This document shows positions 1-7,856 of a DNA stretch of 64,000 bases, one piece after another. The notes beneath the pieces are model-generated. The model saw only the letters and a program-made list of their open reading frames with translations, did no database searches and was not told where the DNA came from. Origin of the DNA: Allobrachymonas chironomi DSM 19884 (GTDB lineage: Bacteria > Pseudomonadota > Gammaproteobacteria > Burkholderiales > Burkholderiaceae_C); assembly GCF_000374625.1 (NCBI RefSeq), contig NZ_KB894766.1, positions 186,001-250,000 on the forward strand, given 5' to 3'. Each line of letters begins with the position of its first letter. Positions within the stretch are counted from its first letter, which is position 1. The position numbers and the translations under genes were made by a program.

Positions 1-456
1 CTCGGACATCACGACTTCAACACCCCGAGCACGCGCCAGCGCACTCAGGACCTCTGCAGCATCATGCTGCTTGCTGGATTGCAAATCGGGCTTGCCCAGG
101 TCCTCCCACAACTGCTTGCGTAGCGCCATGAACATGGGGCCGGCATACACCTCATTGCCCGGCTTGTGGTTGGAGAACTGCGCCAGGCCGAACAGGGCTC
201 CGCGCTGCGCATGGGACACCGCCTGCAGGTAGGCATCTTGGTGCAACGGGAAGGCGTCTATGTCGCAGAAGATAACGATATCTTCAGATGCATGACGCTC
301 CAGCACTTCCCGCATCCAGACGCCATGGGGCTTCTTGTGCGCGCGCTCCTGACGCAACGGGATGCCCAGATGGGCAAAAACATCCTGCTGCTTCTTTAAT
401 ATTCCTTGCGGAATATTGTCCCAGTACATTGCATGCACATTAGCCTGTTCACTCAT
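1..456 (-). CDS. Putative glycosyltransferase, 3' part cut by the window edge
   Basis: The frame is open from an ATG at 456 down to base 1 (152 codons), so the C-terminus lies outside the window. Reading upstream from the start, an AAGGA ribosome site precedes the ATG. The protein contains a segment reading DIVIFCDIDAFPL at about residues 59-71. Its DID triad resembles the metal-binding DXD of GT-A glycosyltransferases, and a later stretch (GLAQFSNHK, then YAGPMFMAL) fits a sugar-transferase fold. It lies 22 bases downstream of another glycosyltransferase-like gene and of galE on the same strand, so a role in surface polysaccharide assembly is inferred. GC content looks lower than in the rest of the window. 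The exact donor and acceptor cannot be told. Confidence 0.6.
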   Translation of the reverse strand, partial: MSEQANVHAMYWDNIPQGILKKQQDVFAHLGIPLRQERAHKKPHGVWMREVLERHASEDIVIFCDIDAFPLHQDAYLQAVSHAQRGALFGLAQFSNHKPGNEVYAGPMFMALRKQLWEDLGKPDLQSSKQHDAAEVLSALARARGVEVVMSE

Positions 457-478
457 GGGGCTTCCTTTATTCCAATCA

Positions 479-1441
479 TCACGCAAACTGCCTACACCAG
501 TACAACACATCGTGTTTGGCAAGCAGCACAGGGTCCACGGTAGCGTGCGACGCATGCAGAAAAGATGACAACTGGGCAGCATCGTCCATGCTGTCGATGA
601 AAACACGGTCTGCTGCATAAAGCGCATCCGTCCGGGCCATTTTTCTTGTTGTCAGCAGCTTCTTGTCAAAAAAGGCCGCCTCCATGCTGCGCACCGAAGG
701 CCCACTTTGATGGGACTGCACAACCTCTACCAAACAGCGCGACTTATTGACCCACGACAGATTATCTTCGTATGACAAGGGCATGTTCGTCAGCAGCTGT
801 TGATCTTCTGCAGAATAGTTTCGATTCTTGTCGGGCGTGATATGAAAATAGGCACGCAAACCTGCCGCATTGGCACAATCCAGCAAACGCCGCAGTACTG
901 GTAACCTGCCCTTGTCCTGCCCGACAAAGAACAAGTCGATCTCTTCCGGAACCGATGGCTTCACATGAACGGATACGTCACGGTAGACCTGCGGCACCAA
1001 TTCCAGCCCATGCTTTCTGGCATCTTCCGGATCGAATGTCACCACCCGCATGCCCAACCCCTTGAGTGCGCGGACATGCAGCTGACGCTTCCAGTGGTTT
1101 TGCTGGTAATCCCTCACCGGATTCCAGGTAAAGATAGTGCACCTTGACGAACGCAAATGGCCTTGCAGGATGTGCAGCTCCTTGATGTTCTCCACACCAA
1201 AGATCAGCACCCCATCGTGGGGCTCTATCTGGCGCAGCTGTGCGTAATATTCTGGTGAAAAGTAACGGGCAGCCCGCATTCGGTCAACCAGCCATGGCGC
1301 ATAGGCTTCGGCCATCTTCAAGACTGATTTGCCACGGCGGCGACCATCATGCGCCAGTACACGTATGTCGTGCACGCCCCGCAACCTCTGCATGACAAAT
1401 TCCGTCAGGAAAAAATTGGTGTTGGCAATGACATGCAGCAT
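479..1441 (-). CDS. Glycosyltransferase-like polysaccharide biosynthesis protein
   Basis: A 320-residue soluble protein without signal peptide or membrane segment. It begins MLHVIANTNFFL and has a repeating alpha/beta pattern, with a C-terminal part (LVEVVQSHQSGPSVRSMEAA) similar in style to the nucleotide-sugar side of GT-B enzymes that build LPS core or capsule. I do not recognise a named family. It sits between galE (36 bases upstream) and another transferase-like gene (22 bases downstream) on the same strand, probably one operon. Its ribosome site is weak, and a later Met (MQRLRG) is an alternative start. Base composition is AT-richer than the neighbours, as often seen in variable surface-sugar loci. 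Confidence 0.55.
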   Translation of the reverse strand: MLHVIANTNFFLTEFVMQRLRGVHDIRVLAHDGRRRGKSVLKMAEAYAPWLVDRMRAARYFSPEYYAQLRQIEPHDGVLIFGVENIKELHILQGHLRSSRCTIFTWNPVRDYQQNHWKRQLHVRALKGLGMRVVTFDPEDARKHGLELVPQVYRDVSVHVKPSVPEEIDLFFVGQDKGRLPVLRRLLDCANAAGLRAYFHITPDKNRNYSAEDQQLLTNMPLSYEDNLSWVNKSRCLVEVVQSHQSGPSVRSMEAAFFDKKLLTTRKMARTDALYAADRVFIDSMDDAAQLSSFLHASHATVDPVLLAKHDVLYWCRQFA

Positions 1442-1477
1442 GTCTTGAATTCTAGCAAAGGCACATCTATCGCCCTT

Positions 1478-2449
1478 CTAGGACGTGCACTCCCATCCCC
1501 AAGCATCCCCCACAATCTGCGCCAGATCAGCCCGCCCGGGCCGCCACCCGAGCACCTCCCGCGCCCTTGCGGCATCCGCCACCAGCCGGGCCGGGTCGCC
1601 CGCACGACGCGGCCCTTCCTGCACCGGAATGGCACGTCCCGTCACCTGCCGCGCCACATCAATCACCTGCTGCACGGAATAGCCATCGCCGTTCCCCAGG
1701 TTGAAGGCCGTACTCCGGCCACCGGCAGCCAGGTACTCCAGCGCCAGCCAATGCGCATCGGCCAGGTCCATCACGTGGATATAGTCGCGGATGCAGGTGC
1801 CGTCCGGTGTGTCGTAATCGCGGCCGAACACGCTGATATGGCTGCGACGACCAGAGGCCGCCTGCAGCACCAGCGGAATCAGGTGCGTTTCCGGTTCGTG
1901 GCGCTCCCCCAGCAGGCCATCCGGATGCGCGCCTGCCGCGTTGAAATAGCGCAGGCACACCGACTGGAACCCGTAGGCCTGCTCATAATCGGCCAAGGCC
2001 TGCTCAATCATCCATTTGGTGCGGCCATACGGGTTGATGGGCTGCTGCGGATGGCGCTCGTCAATGGGCGTGTATTGCGGCTCGCCAAAGGTGGCCGCGG
2101 TAGAGGAAAAGACAAACTGCCTGACACCGTGCCGCTGCATGGCATTGAGCAGCGTGATCGTGTTGGAGACGTTGTTGGCGTAATACTTGCCAGGATCGGC
2201 CACCGACTCGCCCACCTGGATGCAGGAGGCAAAATGCATGACGGCATCAAAAGCGCCCTCGGCCAGCAGGCGGTCCAGCAAGGCGGCATCGGCCATGTCG
2301 CCCACCACCAGTTCGCCATGCAACACGGCATCGGCATGGCCGGCACTCAGGTTGTCCAGCACCGTGACGCGCACGCCGCGCTGGCCCAGCAGCCACACCA
2401 TGTGCGAGCCGATATAGCCTGCACCCCCTACCACCAGAATATGCTTCAT
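1478..2449 (-). CDS. galE: UDP-glucose 4-epimerase GalE
   Basis: Interconverts UDP-glucose and UDP-galactose (or the N-acetyl forms), supplying galactose units for LPS or exopolysaccharide. The 323-residue protein starts MKHILVVGGAGYIGSH, the classic Rossmann GxxGxxG NAD site. It also carries the catalytic YGRTKWM (YxxxK) motif near residue 148 and the family phrase GDGYSVQQVID. The start at 2449 is preferred over the upstream in-frame Met at 2491, because the glycine/alanine-rich extension is not part of the family. Its ATG overlaps the TGA of ampG by four bases (ATGA), indicating translational coupling. Two glycosyltransferase-like genes follow it. Confidence 0.93.
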   Translation of the reverse strand: MKHILVVGGAGYIGSHMVWLLGQRGVRVTVLDNLSAGHADAVLHGELVVGDMADAALLDRLLAEGAFDAVMHFASCIQVGESVADPGKYYANNVSNTITLLNAMQRHGVRQFVFSSTAATFGEPQYTPIDERHPQQPINPYGRTKWMIEQALADYEQAYGFQSVCLRYFNAAGAHPDGLLGERHEPETHLIPLVLQAASGRRSHISVFGRDYDTPDGTCIRDYIHVMDLADAHWLALEYLAAGGRSTAFNLGNGDGYSVQQVIDVARQVTGRAIPVQEGPRRAGDPARLVADAARAREVLGWRPGRADLAQIVGDAWGWECTS

Positions 2450-3783
2450 GGCCGCTTCTCCTGCACCACCAGCACCCGCCCCGCCAGCCACACCAGCACC
2501 AGCACCGGCAGCCCCAGCAGCGCCGTGCTGGTAAAGAAGGTGGCGTAACCAAACTGGTCCACAAACGCGCCAGACCAGCCGGCCACGAACTTGGGCAGCA
2601 GCAGCATCAGCGACGAGAACAGCGCATACTGCGTGGCGGAATACTGGATATTGGTCAGGCTGGACAAATAGGCAATAAAGGCTGCCGAGGCGATGCCGCC
2701 GGCCAGATTGTCGGCCGAGACCACCAGGATCAGGGCGTTGACGTCATGGCCGTGTCCGGCCAGCCAGGCAAACAGCAGGTTGCTGATGGCACTGGTAATC
2801 GCGCCCAGCATCAGGATGCGCATCACGCCAAAGCGCATGGACAGGACGCCGCCTACATACGCCCCCACCAGCGTCATGATGACGCCGTAGATCTTGGTCA
2901 CCGCCGCCACTTCGGCCTTGGTGTACTGCATGTCCACGTAAAAGGGATTGGCCATGATGCCCATCACCACATCGCTGATGCGGTACACGCCAATCAGCGC
3001 CAGAATCAGCGCCGCCTGCCAGCGGTAGCGGCGGAAGAAATCGGCAAAGGGATCGACCAGGGTCTGGCGCAGCCATTCGCCCGGGGTGCGCGGACTGGGC
3101 TGTGCCACCGGTACCGGCTCAGGGGCCAGCAGCACCGTCACGATGCCCACCAGCATGGAAGCTGCCATCACCAGATAGGCGGTCATCCAGGCCTGGTTCT
3201 GGTAGCCGCTGCCGGCGGTTTCCGCCCCCGCTGCCAGCCACAGCACACCGGCACCAGCCCAGATCATGGCCAAGCGGTAGCCGGTCTGGTAAGTGGCGGC
3301 CAGCGCCGCCTGTTTTTCGGTTTCGGCCGATTCGATACGGAAGGCATCGAGCGCAATGTCCTGCGTGGCCGAGCTGAAGGCCACCACCAGCGCCGCCGCC
3401 GTGACGGCAAACAGGCCCTGCTGCGGGTTGCCCAGCGCCATGGCCACCAGCCCGCCCACAATGCCCAGCTGGGCCAGCAGCAGCCAGCTGCGCCGCCGGC
3501 CCAGCCAGCGTGTCAGCAGCGGAATCGGCACCCGGTCCACCAGCGGGGCCCAGACCCACTTGAAGCCATAGGCCAGGCCCACCCAGCTCAGAAAACCGAT
3601 GGTGGCACGGTCGATACCGGCCTCGCGCAGGCGAAAGCTCAGGGTGCCCAATACCAGCAACAAGGGCAGGCCGGCCGAGAAGCCCAGCGCCAGCATGCGC
3701 AGGCTGGCCGGCTCCAGGTAGACGCGCAGGGATTCGCGCCAGGTCGGGCGCGTGGCAGCGGCAGTTTCGGAAGATGCAGACAT
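2446..3783 (-). CDS. ampG: AmpG-family muropeptide permease
   Basis: A 445-residue inner-membrane transporter of the major facilitator superfamily with about 12 hydrophobic segments. Family phrases are visible: SLRMLALGFSAGLPLLLVLGT near the N-terminus, FLSWVGLAYGFKWVWAPL, RRRSWLL, and SATQDIALDAFRIE. AmpG proteins import GlcNAc-anhydroMurNAc peptides released during murein turnover. The start at 3783 (MSASSETAAATRP) is chosen because 70 codons of upstream in-frame sequence encode no conserved residues. It is followed by galE with a 4-base overlap and lies 88 bases downstream of gloC. The lytic transglycosylase at 43254-44504 and the AmgK kinase at 54891-55982 are other parts of peptidoglycan recycling in this window. 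Confidence 0.9.
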   Translation of the reverse strand: MSASSETAAATRPTWRESLRVYLEPASLRMLALGFSAGLPLLLVLGTLSFRLREAGIDRATIGFLSWVGLAYGFKWVWAPLVDRVPIPLLTRWLGRRRSWLLLAQLGIVGGLVAMALGNPQQGLFAVTAAALVVAFSSATQDIALDAFRIESAETEKQAALAATYQTGYRLAMIWAGAGVLWLAAGAETAGSGYQNQAWMTAYLVMAASMLVGIVTVLLAPEPVPVAQPSPRTPGEWLRQTLVDPFADFFRRYRWQAALILALIGVYRISDVVMGIMANPFYVDMQYTKAEVAAVTKIYGVIMTLVGAYVGGVLSMRFGVMRILMLGAITSAISNLLFAWLAGHGHDVNALILVVSADNLAGGIASAAFIAYLSSLTNIQYSATQYALFSSLMLLLPKFVAGWSGAFVDQFGYATFFTSTALLGLPVLVLVWLAGRVLVVQEKRP

Positions 3784-3871
3784 GGTCAACGTTGTATCAC
3801 GCCCCGGAGCCAATTCAGCGGGCTGGCGGCATCTTTTGCCATACTGCGGCAGATGCCATGGAGGAGCCCGA

Positions 3872-4510
3872 TCAGGTGCCCGCCACAAACGGGTTGCTGA
3901 CGCGCTCGCGGCCAAATGTGCTTTCCGGGCCGTGGCCGGGAATGAACACGGTGTCGTTGCCCATGGGCCACAGGCGCTGCGTGATGCTGGCAATCAGCGT
4001 GTCGTAATCGCCACCGGGAAAGTCGGTGCGGCCAATGGAACCGGCAAACAGCACATCACCCACAAAAGCGCGATTCGCCTCGGCCGAGTGGAACACCACA
4101 TGGCCCGGCGTATGACCGGGGCAGTGGCGCACCTGCAGCGTGCTCTGGCCCAGCTGCACCGTATCGCCATCCTGCAGCCAGCGCGTGGGCGTGAACACAC
4201 GCGCCGGCGGAAAACCGTAGTTGACCGCCGTTTGCGGCAAGGCATCGATCCAGTACTGGTCGCCCTCCTGCGGGCCGATGATGGGCAGTTGCAGCTGCTC
4301 GGCCAGATCGGCGGTGCCGGCGCAGTGGTCCACATGGCAGTGCGTCAGCAGGATCTGCGTCAGGCGGATGCCCTGCTTCTCGACGAAGGCCAGCAGACGC
4401 GGCAGGTCGCCGCCCGGGTCCACCACCGCGCCTTCCATGGTCTGGTCACACCAGAGGATGGAGCAGTTCTGCTGGAACGGGGTCACGGGAATGGTGTGGT
4501 AATGCAGCAT
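3872..4510 (-). CDS. gloC: Glyoxalase II-type metallo-beta-lactamase-fold hydrolase (GloC/YcbL)
   Basis: A 212-residue metallohydrolase expected to cleave S-lactoylglutathione or related thioesters. The zinc motif HxHxDH is seen as THCHVDH, with ligands H57, H59, D61 and H62. Further ligands come from HCPGHTPGH, the GDVLF aspartate, and the final FIPGHGPES histidine. Line by line it resembles E. coli YcbL (start IPVTxFQQNC, end ERxxNPF), which lacks the C-terminal HAGH domain of classic GloB. The ATG at 4510 has a GAGG ribosome site. It starts 9 bases after the end of xth and probably shares its transcript. Confidence 0.88.
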   Translation of the reverse strand: MLHYHTIPVTPFQQNCSILWCDQTMEGAVVDPGGDLPRLLAFVEKQGIRLTQILLTHCHVDHCAGTADLAEQLQLPIIGPQEGDQYWIDALPQTAVNYGFPPARVFTPTRWLQDGDTVQLGQSTLQVRHCPGHTPGHVVFHSAEANRAFVGDVLFAGSIGRTDFPGGDYDTLIASITQRLWPMGNDTVFIPGHGPESTFGRERVSNPFVAGT

Positions 4511-4519
4511 GGGAATGCC

Positions 4520-5311
4520 TCAGAGGGTAAAGTCGTAATCGATGGTGATGGGCGCGTGGTCCGAGAACTTCTCGCTCTTGTAGATGGACTCGGTATGCGC
4601 ATGGCGCGCCAGCGCCGGCGTGGCCAGATGGTAGTCCAGCCGCCAGCCCACGTTCTTGGCGTAGGCCTGGCCGCGGTTGCTCCACCAGGTGTAGCACTCG
4701 TCGGTGGCTTCCGGCTTGAGCTGGCGGTACACATCCACAATGCCTGCCTCGGCCAGCAGGCGCGTCATCCAGGCGCGCTCTTCGGGCAGGAAACCGCTGT
4801 TCTTGCGGTTGCCCTTCCAGTTTTTCAGGTCGATCTCGTTGTGCGCGATATTCACATCGCCGCACAGGATGAATTCGCGCCCCTGCTTGAGCTCCAGCAG
4901 GTAGGGATACATCTCGTCCAGAAAGCGGTACTTGGCCTCCTGGCGCAGCTCGCCCGAAGAGCCACTGGGAAAATAGCAGCTGATGATGGACAGCGCGCGC
5001 TGCGGCGTGTCAAAGCGCAGCTCCAGATAGCGCCCTTCGGCATCGAATTCGGTCGAGCCGAAGCCCACACGCACATCGCTGGGCTCATGCCGCGTGTAGA
5101 TGCCCACACCGGAATAGCCTTTTTTCTCGGCAAAGTGGAAGTAGCCCTGCATCTCGGCCAGCACCTCGAACTTGCCGACGATATCGGCCTGCTGTGCCTT
5201 CACCTCCTGGACACACATACAATCAGGGGCATGCGCTGCCAGCCAGGGTTCCAGACCCTTGGTGGTGGCCGAGCGGATGCCGTTGAGGTTGAGACTGGTC
5301 AAGCGAAACAC
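4520..5311 (-). CDS. xth: Exodeoxyribonuclease III (AP endonuclease)
   Basis: A DNA repair enzyme that incises abasic sites and trims 3' ends. The 263-residue exonuclease-endonuclease-phosphatase domain shows the usual residues: SLNLNGIRS with N8, CVQEVKAQ with the metal-binding E36, CGDVNIAHNEIDL with the catalytic Asp and Asn, WRLDYHLAT, and SDHAPI with the catalytic His. No ATG exists at the expected place. A GTG at 5311, ten bases after an AGGAG ribosome site, gives the start MFRLTSLN, and the much longer open frame upstream is a shadow of pyrE. Divergent from pyrE (48 bases apart) and followed by gloC after 9 bases. Confidence 0.9.
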   Translation of the reverse strand: MFRLTSLNLNGIRSATTKGLEPWLAAHAPDCMCVQEVKAQQADIVGKFEVLAEMQGYFHFAEKKGYSGVGIYTRHEPSDVRVGFGSTEFDAEGRYLELRFDTPQRALSIISCYFPSGSSGELRQEAKYRFLDEMYPYLLELKQGREFILCGDVNIAHNEIDLKNWKGNRKNSGFLPEERAWMTRLLAEAGIVDVYRQLKPEATDECYTWWSNRGQAYAKNVGWRLDYHLATPALARHAHTESIYKSEKFSDHAPITIDYDFTL

Positions 5312-5359
5312 CTGGCGTGCACTCCTTTTTTTCCTGTTTATTCCTGACGGACGATACCC

Positions 5360-6055
5360 ATGAACCACGCAGCCTCCACCCCTTCCCAGGACTCTCTTGC
5401 CCAGGACTTTGTGGCATTTGCGGTGGATTGCGGGGTGCTGCGCTTTGGCAGCTTCACGACCAAGGCCGGTCGCCAATCGCCCTACTTCTTCAATGCCGGC
5501 CTGTTCAACGATGGGGCCATGCTGGGCCGGCTGGCTCAATTCTATGCGCAACGCATCCTGGACAGCGGCATCCGTTTCGACATGCTGTTTGGCCCGGCCT
5601 ACAAGGGCATCCCGCTGGTGGCTGCCGTGGCGGTGGAACTGGCGCGTCTGGGCCACAACCGGCCGTTTGCCTACAACCGCAAGGAGGCCAAGGACCACGG
5701 TGAAGGCGGCAGCCTGGTCGGTGCGCCGCTGCAGGGCCGGGTACTGATCGTGGATGACGTCATGTCGGCCGGCACCGCCGTACGCGAATCGATTGCGCTG
5801 ATCAGCGCCGCCGGTGCCACGCCGGGTGCCGTGGCCGTGGCGCTGGATCGGCAGGAAATGGCGACCGAGAACGGCCAGGACGTGCCCTACAGCGCCGTGC
5901 AGTACGTGCGCCGCGAGCTGGGCATGGACGTCTGCGCCATTGCCACGCTGGATGACCTGCTGGGCTATCTGCAACAGCCGGTCAACGCCAGCGCGGAACT
6001 GGCGGCCAGCCACGCACAGGTGCTGGCCTACCGCGAGCGCTACGGCGTGCGCTAA
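5360..6055 (+). CDS. pyrE: Orotate phosphoribosyltransferase
   Basis: Fifth step of de novo pyrimidine synthesis: joins orotate and PRPP to give OMP. It is 231 residues long with the type I phosphoribosyltransferase PRPP-binding signature VLIVDDVMSAGTAV at about residues 129-142. Also visible are GPAYKGIPL and FAYNRKEAKDHGEGG, the mobile catalytic loop with Lys and His. Length and spacing fit the bacterial family (about 215-235). The stop overlaps by four bases the stop of the convergent TauE/SafE gene. It diverges from xth with short, AT-rich promoter DNA between them. Confidence 0.96.
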   Translation: MNHAASTPSQDSLAQDFVAFAVDCGVLRFGSFTTKAGRQSPYFFNAGLFNDGAMLGRLAQFYAQRILDSGIRFDMLFGPAYKGIPLVAAVAVELARLGHNRPFAYNRKEAKDHGEGGSLVGAPLQGRVLIVDDVMSAGTAVRESIALISAAGATPGAVAVALDRQEMATENGQDVPYSAVQYVRRELGMDVCAIATLDDLLGYLQQPVNASAELAASHAQVLAYRERYGVR

Positions 6056-6813
6056 ACCTGCACAAAGGCGTCGTAGCCGGTCTTGAGCACCAGCGCCAGC
6101 ACCACCAGGATAAAGGCGATGCGCACAAAGCCGCTGCCATGGCGCAGCGCCATGCGCGAGCCGATCAGGCTGCCCGCCACATTGGCCACGGCCATGGCCA
6201 GCCCAAGCTGCCACCACACGTGGCCCTTGCTGGCAAACAGCGCAATCGCCGCCACGTTGGTGCTGACGTTGATCAGCTTGGCCCCGGCCGAGGCGTGCAG
6301 GAAGTCATAGCCCAGCACGCGCACCAGCAGGAACACCAGAAAACTGCCGGTACCCGGACCAAAAAAACCATCGTATACCCCCAGCGCCAGGCCGATCAGA
6401 CTGGCCGCCAGCATCTCGTGGCGTCCGGCCCAGCGTGGCGTGTGCTGCGTGCCCAGATCCTTTTTCACCAGCGTGTAGGCCAGAATCAGCACCAGCACAA
6501 AGGGCAGTGCCTTGCGCAGGAAGTCCGGATTCACCATGGTCACCAGCCAGGCCCCGACAAAGGAGCCGGCGAAACCGGCCAGCGCCGCCGGCAGCATGGC
6601 ACGCCAGGGCATGCGCACGCGGCGGCTGAACTGCCAGGTGGCAAAGCTGGTGCCCCAGACCGAGGCCGACTTGTTGGTACCCAGCAAGGTCGCCGGCACC
6701 ATGTTCGGGAAGGTGGCAAACAGGGCCGGCACCAGGATCAGGCCGCCCCCGCCCACAATGGCATCGACGAATCCGGCGAACAGCGAGGCTGCAATGACAA
6801 TGAACCAGTCCAT
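6052..6813 (-). CDS. TauE/SafE-family membrane permease (YfcA-like)
   Basis: A 253-residue inner-membrane protein with about eight hydrophobic helices. It opens with FAGFVDAIVGGGGLILVPAL and has a second related half with GVYDGFFGPGTGSFLVFLLV; this paired glycine-rich pattern marks the TauE/SafE (DUF81) family. Members are linked to export of sulfite, sulfoacetate or other organic sulfur anions, but the substrate here is unknown. The start at 6813 has an AGGAG site, while an upstream in-frame Met at 6852 does not fit the family N-terminus. No sulfur-metabolism genes adjoin it. Confidence 0.85.
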   Translation of the reverse strand: MDWFIVIAASLFAGFVDAIVGGGGLILVPALFATFPNMVPATLLGTNKSASVWGTSFATWQFSRRVRMPWRAMLPAALAGFAGSFVGAWLVTMVNPDFLRKALPFVLVLILAYTLVKKDLGTQHTPRWAGRHEMLAASLIGLALGVYDGFFGPGTGSFLVFLLVRVLGYDFLHASAGAKLINVSTNVAAIALFASKGHVWWQLGLAMAVANVAGSLIGSRMALRHGSGFVRIAFILVVLALVLKTGYDAFVQV

Positions 6814-6835
6814 GGCTAACTCCTGATCGGAAAGC

Positions 6836-6864
6836 AACAGGGCCTGCAACACGCAGGCCCTGTT
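6836..6864 (-). terminator. Hairpin after secF
   Basis: Perfect 12-base-pair stem (AACAGGGCCTGC at 6836-6847 with its complement at 6853-6864) and a 5-base loop, just past the secF stop. The following T-run on the minus strand is weak (TTGCTTTCC), so efficiency is uncertain. Confidence 0.6.
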
Positions 6865-6882
6865 ATCTACAGCTGTCTGCCG

Positions 6883-7830
6883 TCAGACCACGGCACCCGC
6901 GTTCGGATCGTCTCGCGGATCCTTGCGCTGCGGCTTGACCAGGTCTTCGCGCTTGATGCCCAGCCACATGGCAATGGCTGCCGCCACGAATACCGAGGAG
7001 TAAATGCCGAACACGATGCCGATGGTCAGCGCCAGGGCAAAGTAGTGCAGTGCCTGGCCACCGAAGATCAGCATCGCCAGCACCATGGCCTCGGTAGAAC
7101 CGTGCGTGATCATGGTGCGGCTGATGGTGCTGGTAATAGCGTGGTTGATCACCTCCACCGTATTCATCTTGCGATAACGGCGGAAGGTTTCGCGAATACG
7201 GTCAAAGATCACCACCGACTCGTTCACCGAATAGCCCAGCACGGCCAGCACCGCCGCCAGCACCGAGAGCGAGAACTCCCACTGGAAGAAGGCAAAGAAG
7301 CCCAGAATGATGATGATGTCGTGCAGGTTGGCAATCACCGCCGAGACGGCATACTTCCATTCAAAGCGGACCGCCAGGTAGATGATGATGCCAATCACCA
7401 CGAAGGCCAGCGCCTTCAGGCCGTTGTGCAGCAACTCCTCTCCCACCTGCGGGCCGATGAACTCGACCCGGCGCAGCTGCACGTCGGGGCTGGCCGTCTG
7501 CAGCGCCTGCAACACCTGTTCGCTCTGCTGGGCCGAGGTCACGCCTTCCACCAGCGGCAGCCGGATCATCACTTCCTGCGAGGAACCGAAGTTCTGGATC
7601 AGCACTTCCTGGTAGCCCAGGCCACTGACGGTTTCACGCACCTGCTCGATCTTGGCCGGCTGGCTGTAGGCCACTTCCATCACGGTACCACCGGTGAACT
7701 CCACCGACAGGTGCAGGCCGCGCGTGACCAGGAAGAACACCGCCAGGGCAAAGGTGGCAAAGGAGATGAGGTTGAAGATCCATGCATAGCGCATGAACGG
7801 GATGTCTTTCTTGATCCGGAAAAATTCCAT
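6883..7830 (-). CDS. secF: Protein translocase subunit SecF
   Basis: Partner of SecD in the accessory complex that uses the proton gradient to help complete export through SecYEG. It is 315 residues long with a short cytoplasmic N-terminus (MEFFRIKKDIPFMRYAW), a first membrane helix, the P1-like periplasmic part starting LSVEFTGGTVMEV, and five further helices. These carry family motifs GYSVNESVVIFDRIRE and TRTMITHG-like sequence (SRTMITHGSTEA). It lies 26 bases downstream of secD in the usual yajC-secD-secF order. A hairpin follows the stop. Confidence 0.97.
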   Translation of the reverse strand: MEFFRIKKDIPFMRYAWIFNLISFATFALAVFFLVTRGLHLSVEFTGGTVMEVAYSQPAKIEQVRETVSGLGYQEVLIQNFGSSQEVMIRLPLVEGVTSAQQSEQVLQALQTASPDVQLRRVEFIGPQVGEELLHNGLKALAFVVIGIIIYLAVRFEWKYAVSAVIANLHDIIIILGFFAFFQWEFSLSVLAAVLAVLGYSVNESVVIFDRIRETFRRYRKMNTVEVINHAITSTISRTMITHGSTEAMVLAMLIFGGQALHYFALALTIGIVFGIYSSVFVAAAIAMWLGIKREDLVKPQRKDPRDDPNAGAVV

Positions 7831-7856
7831 GATGCTGTCCTTTTTCTATGTCCGGA

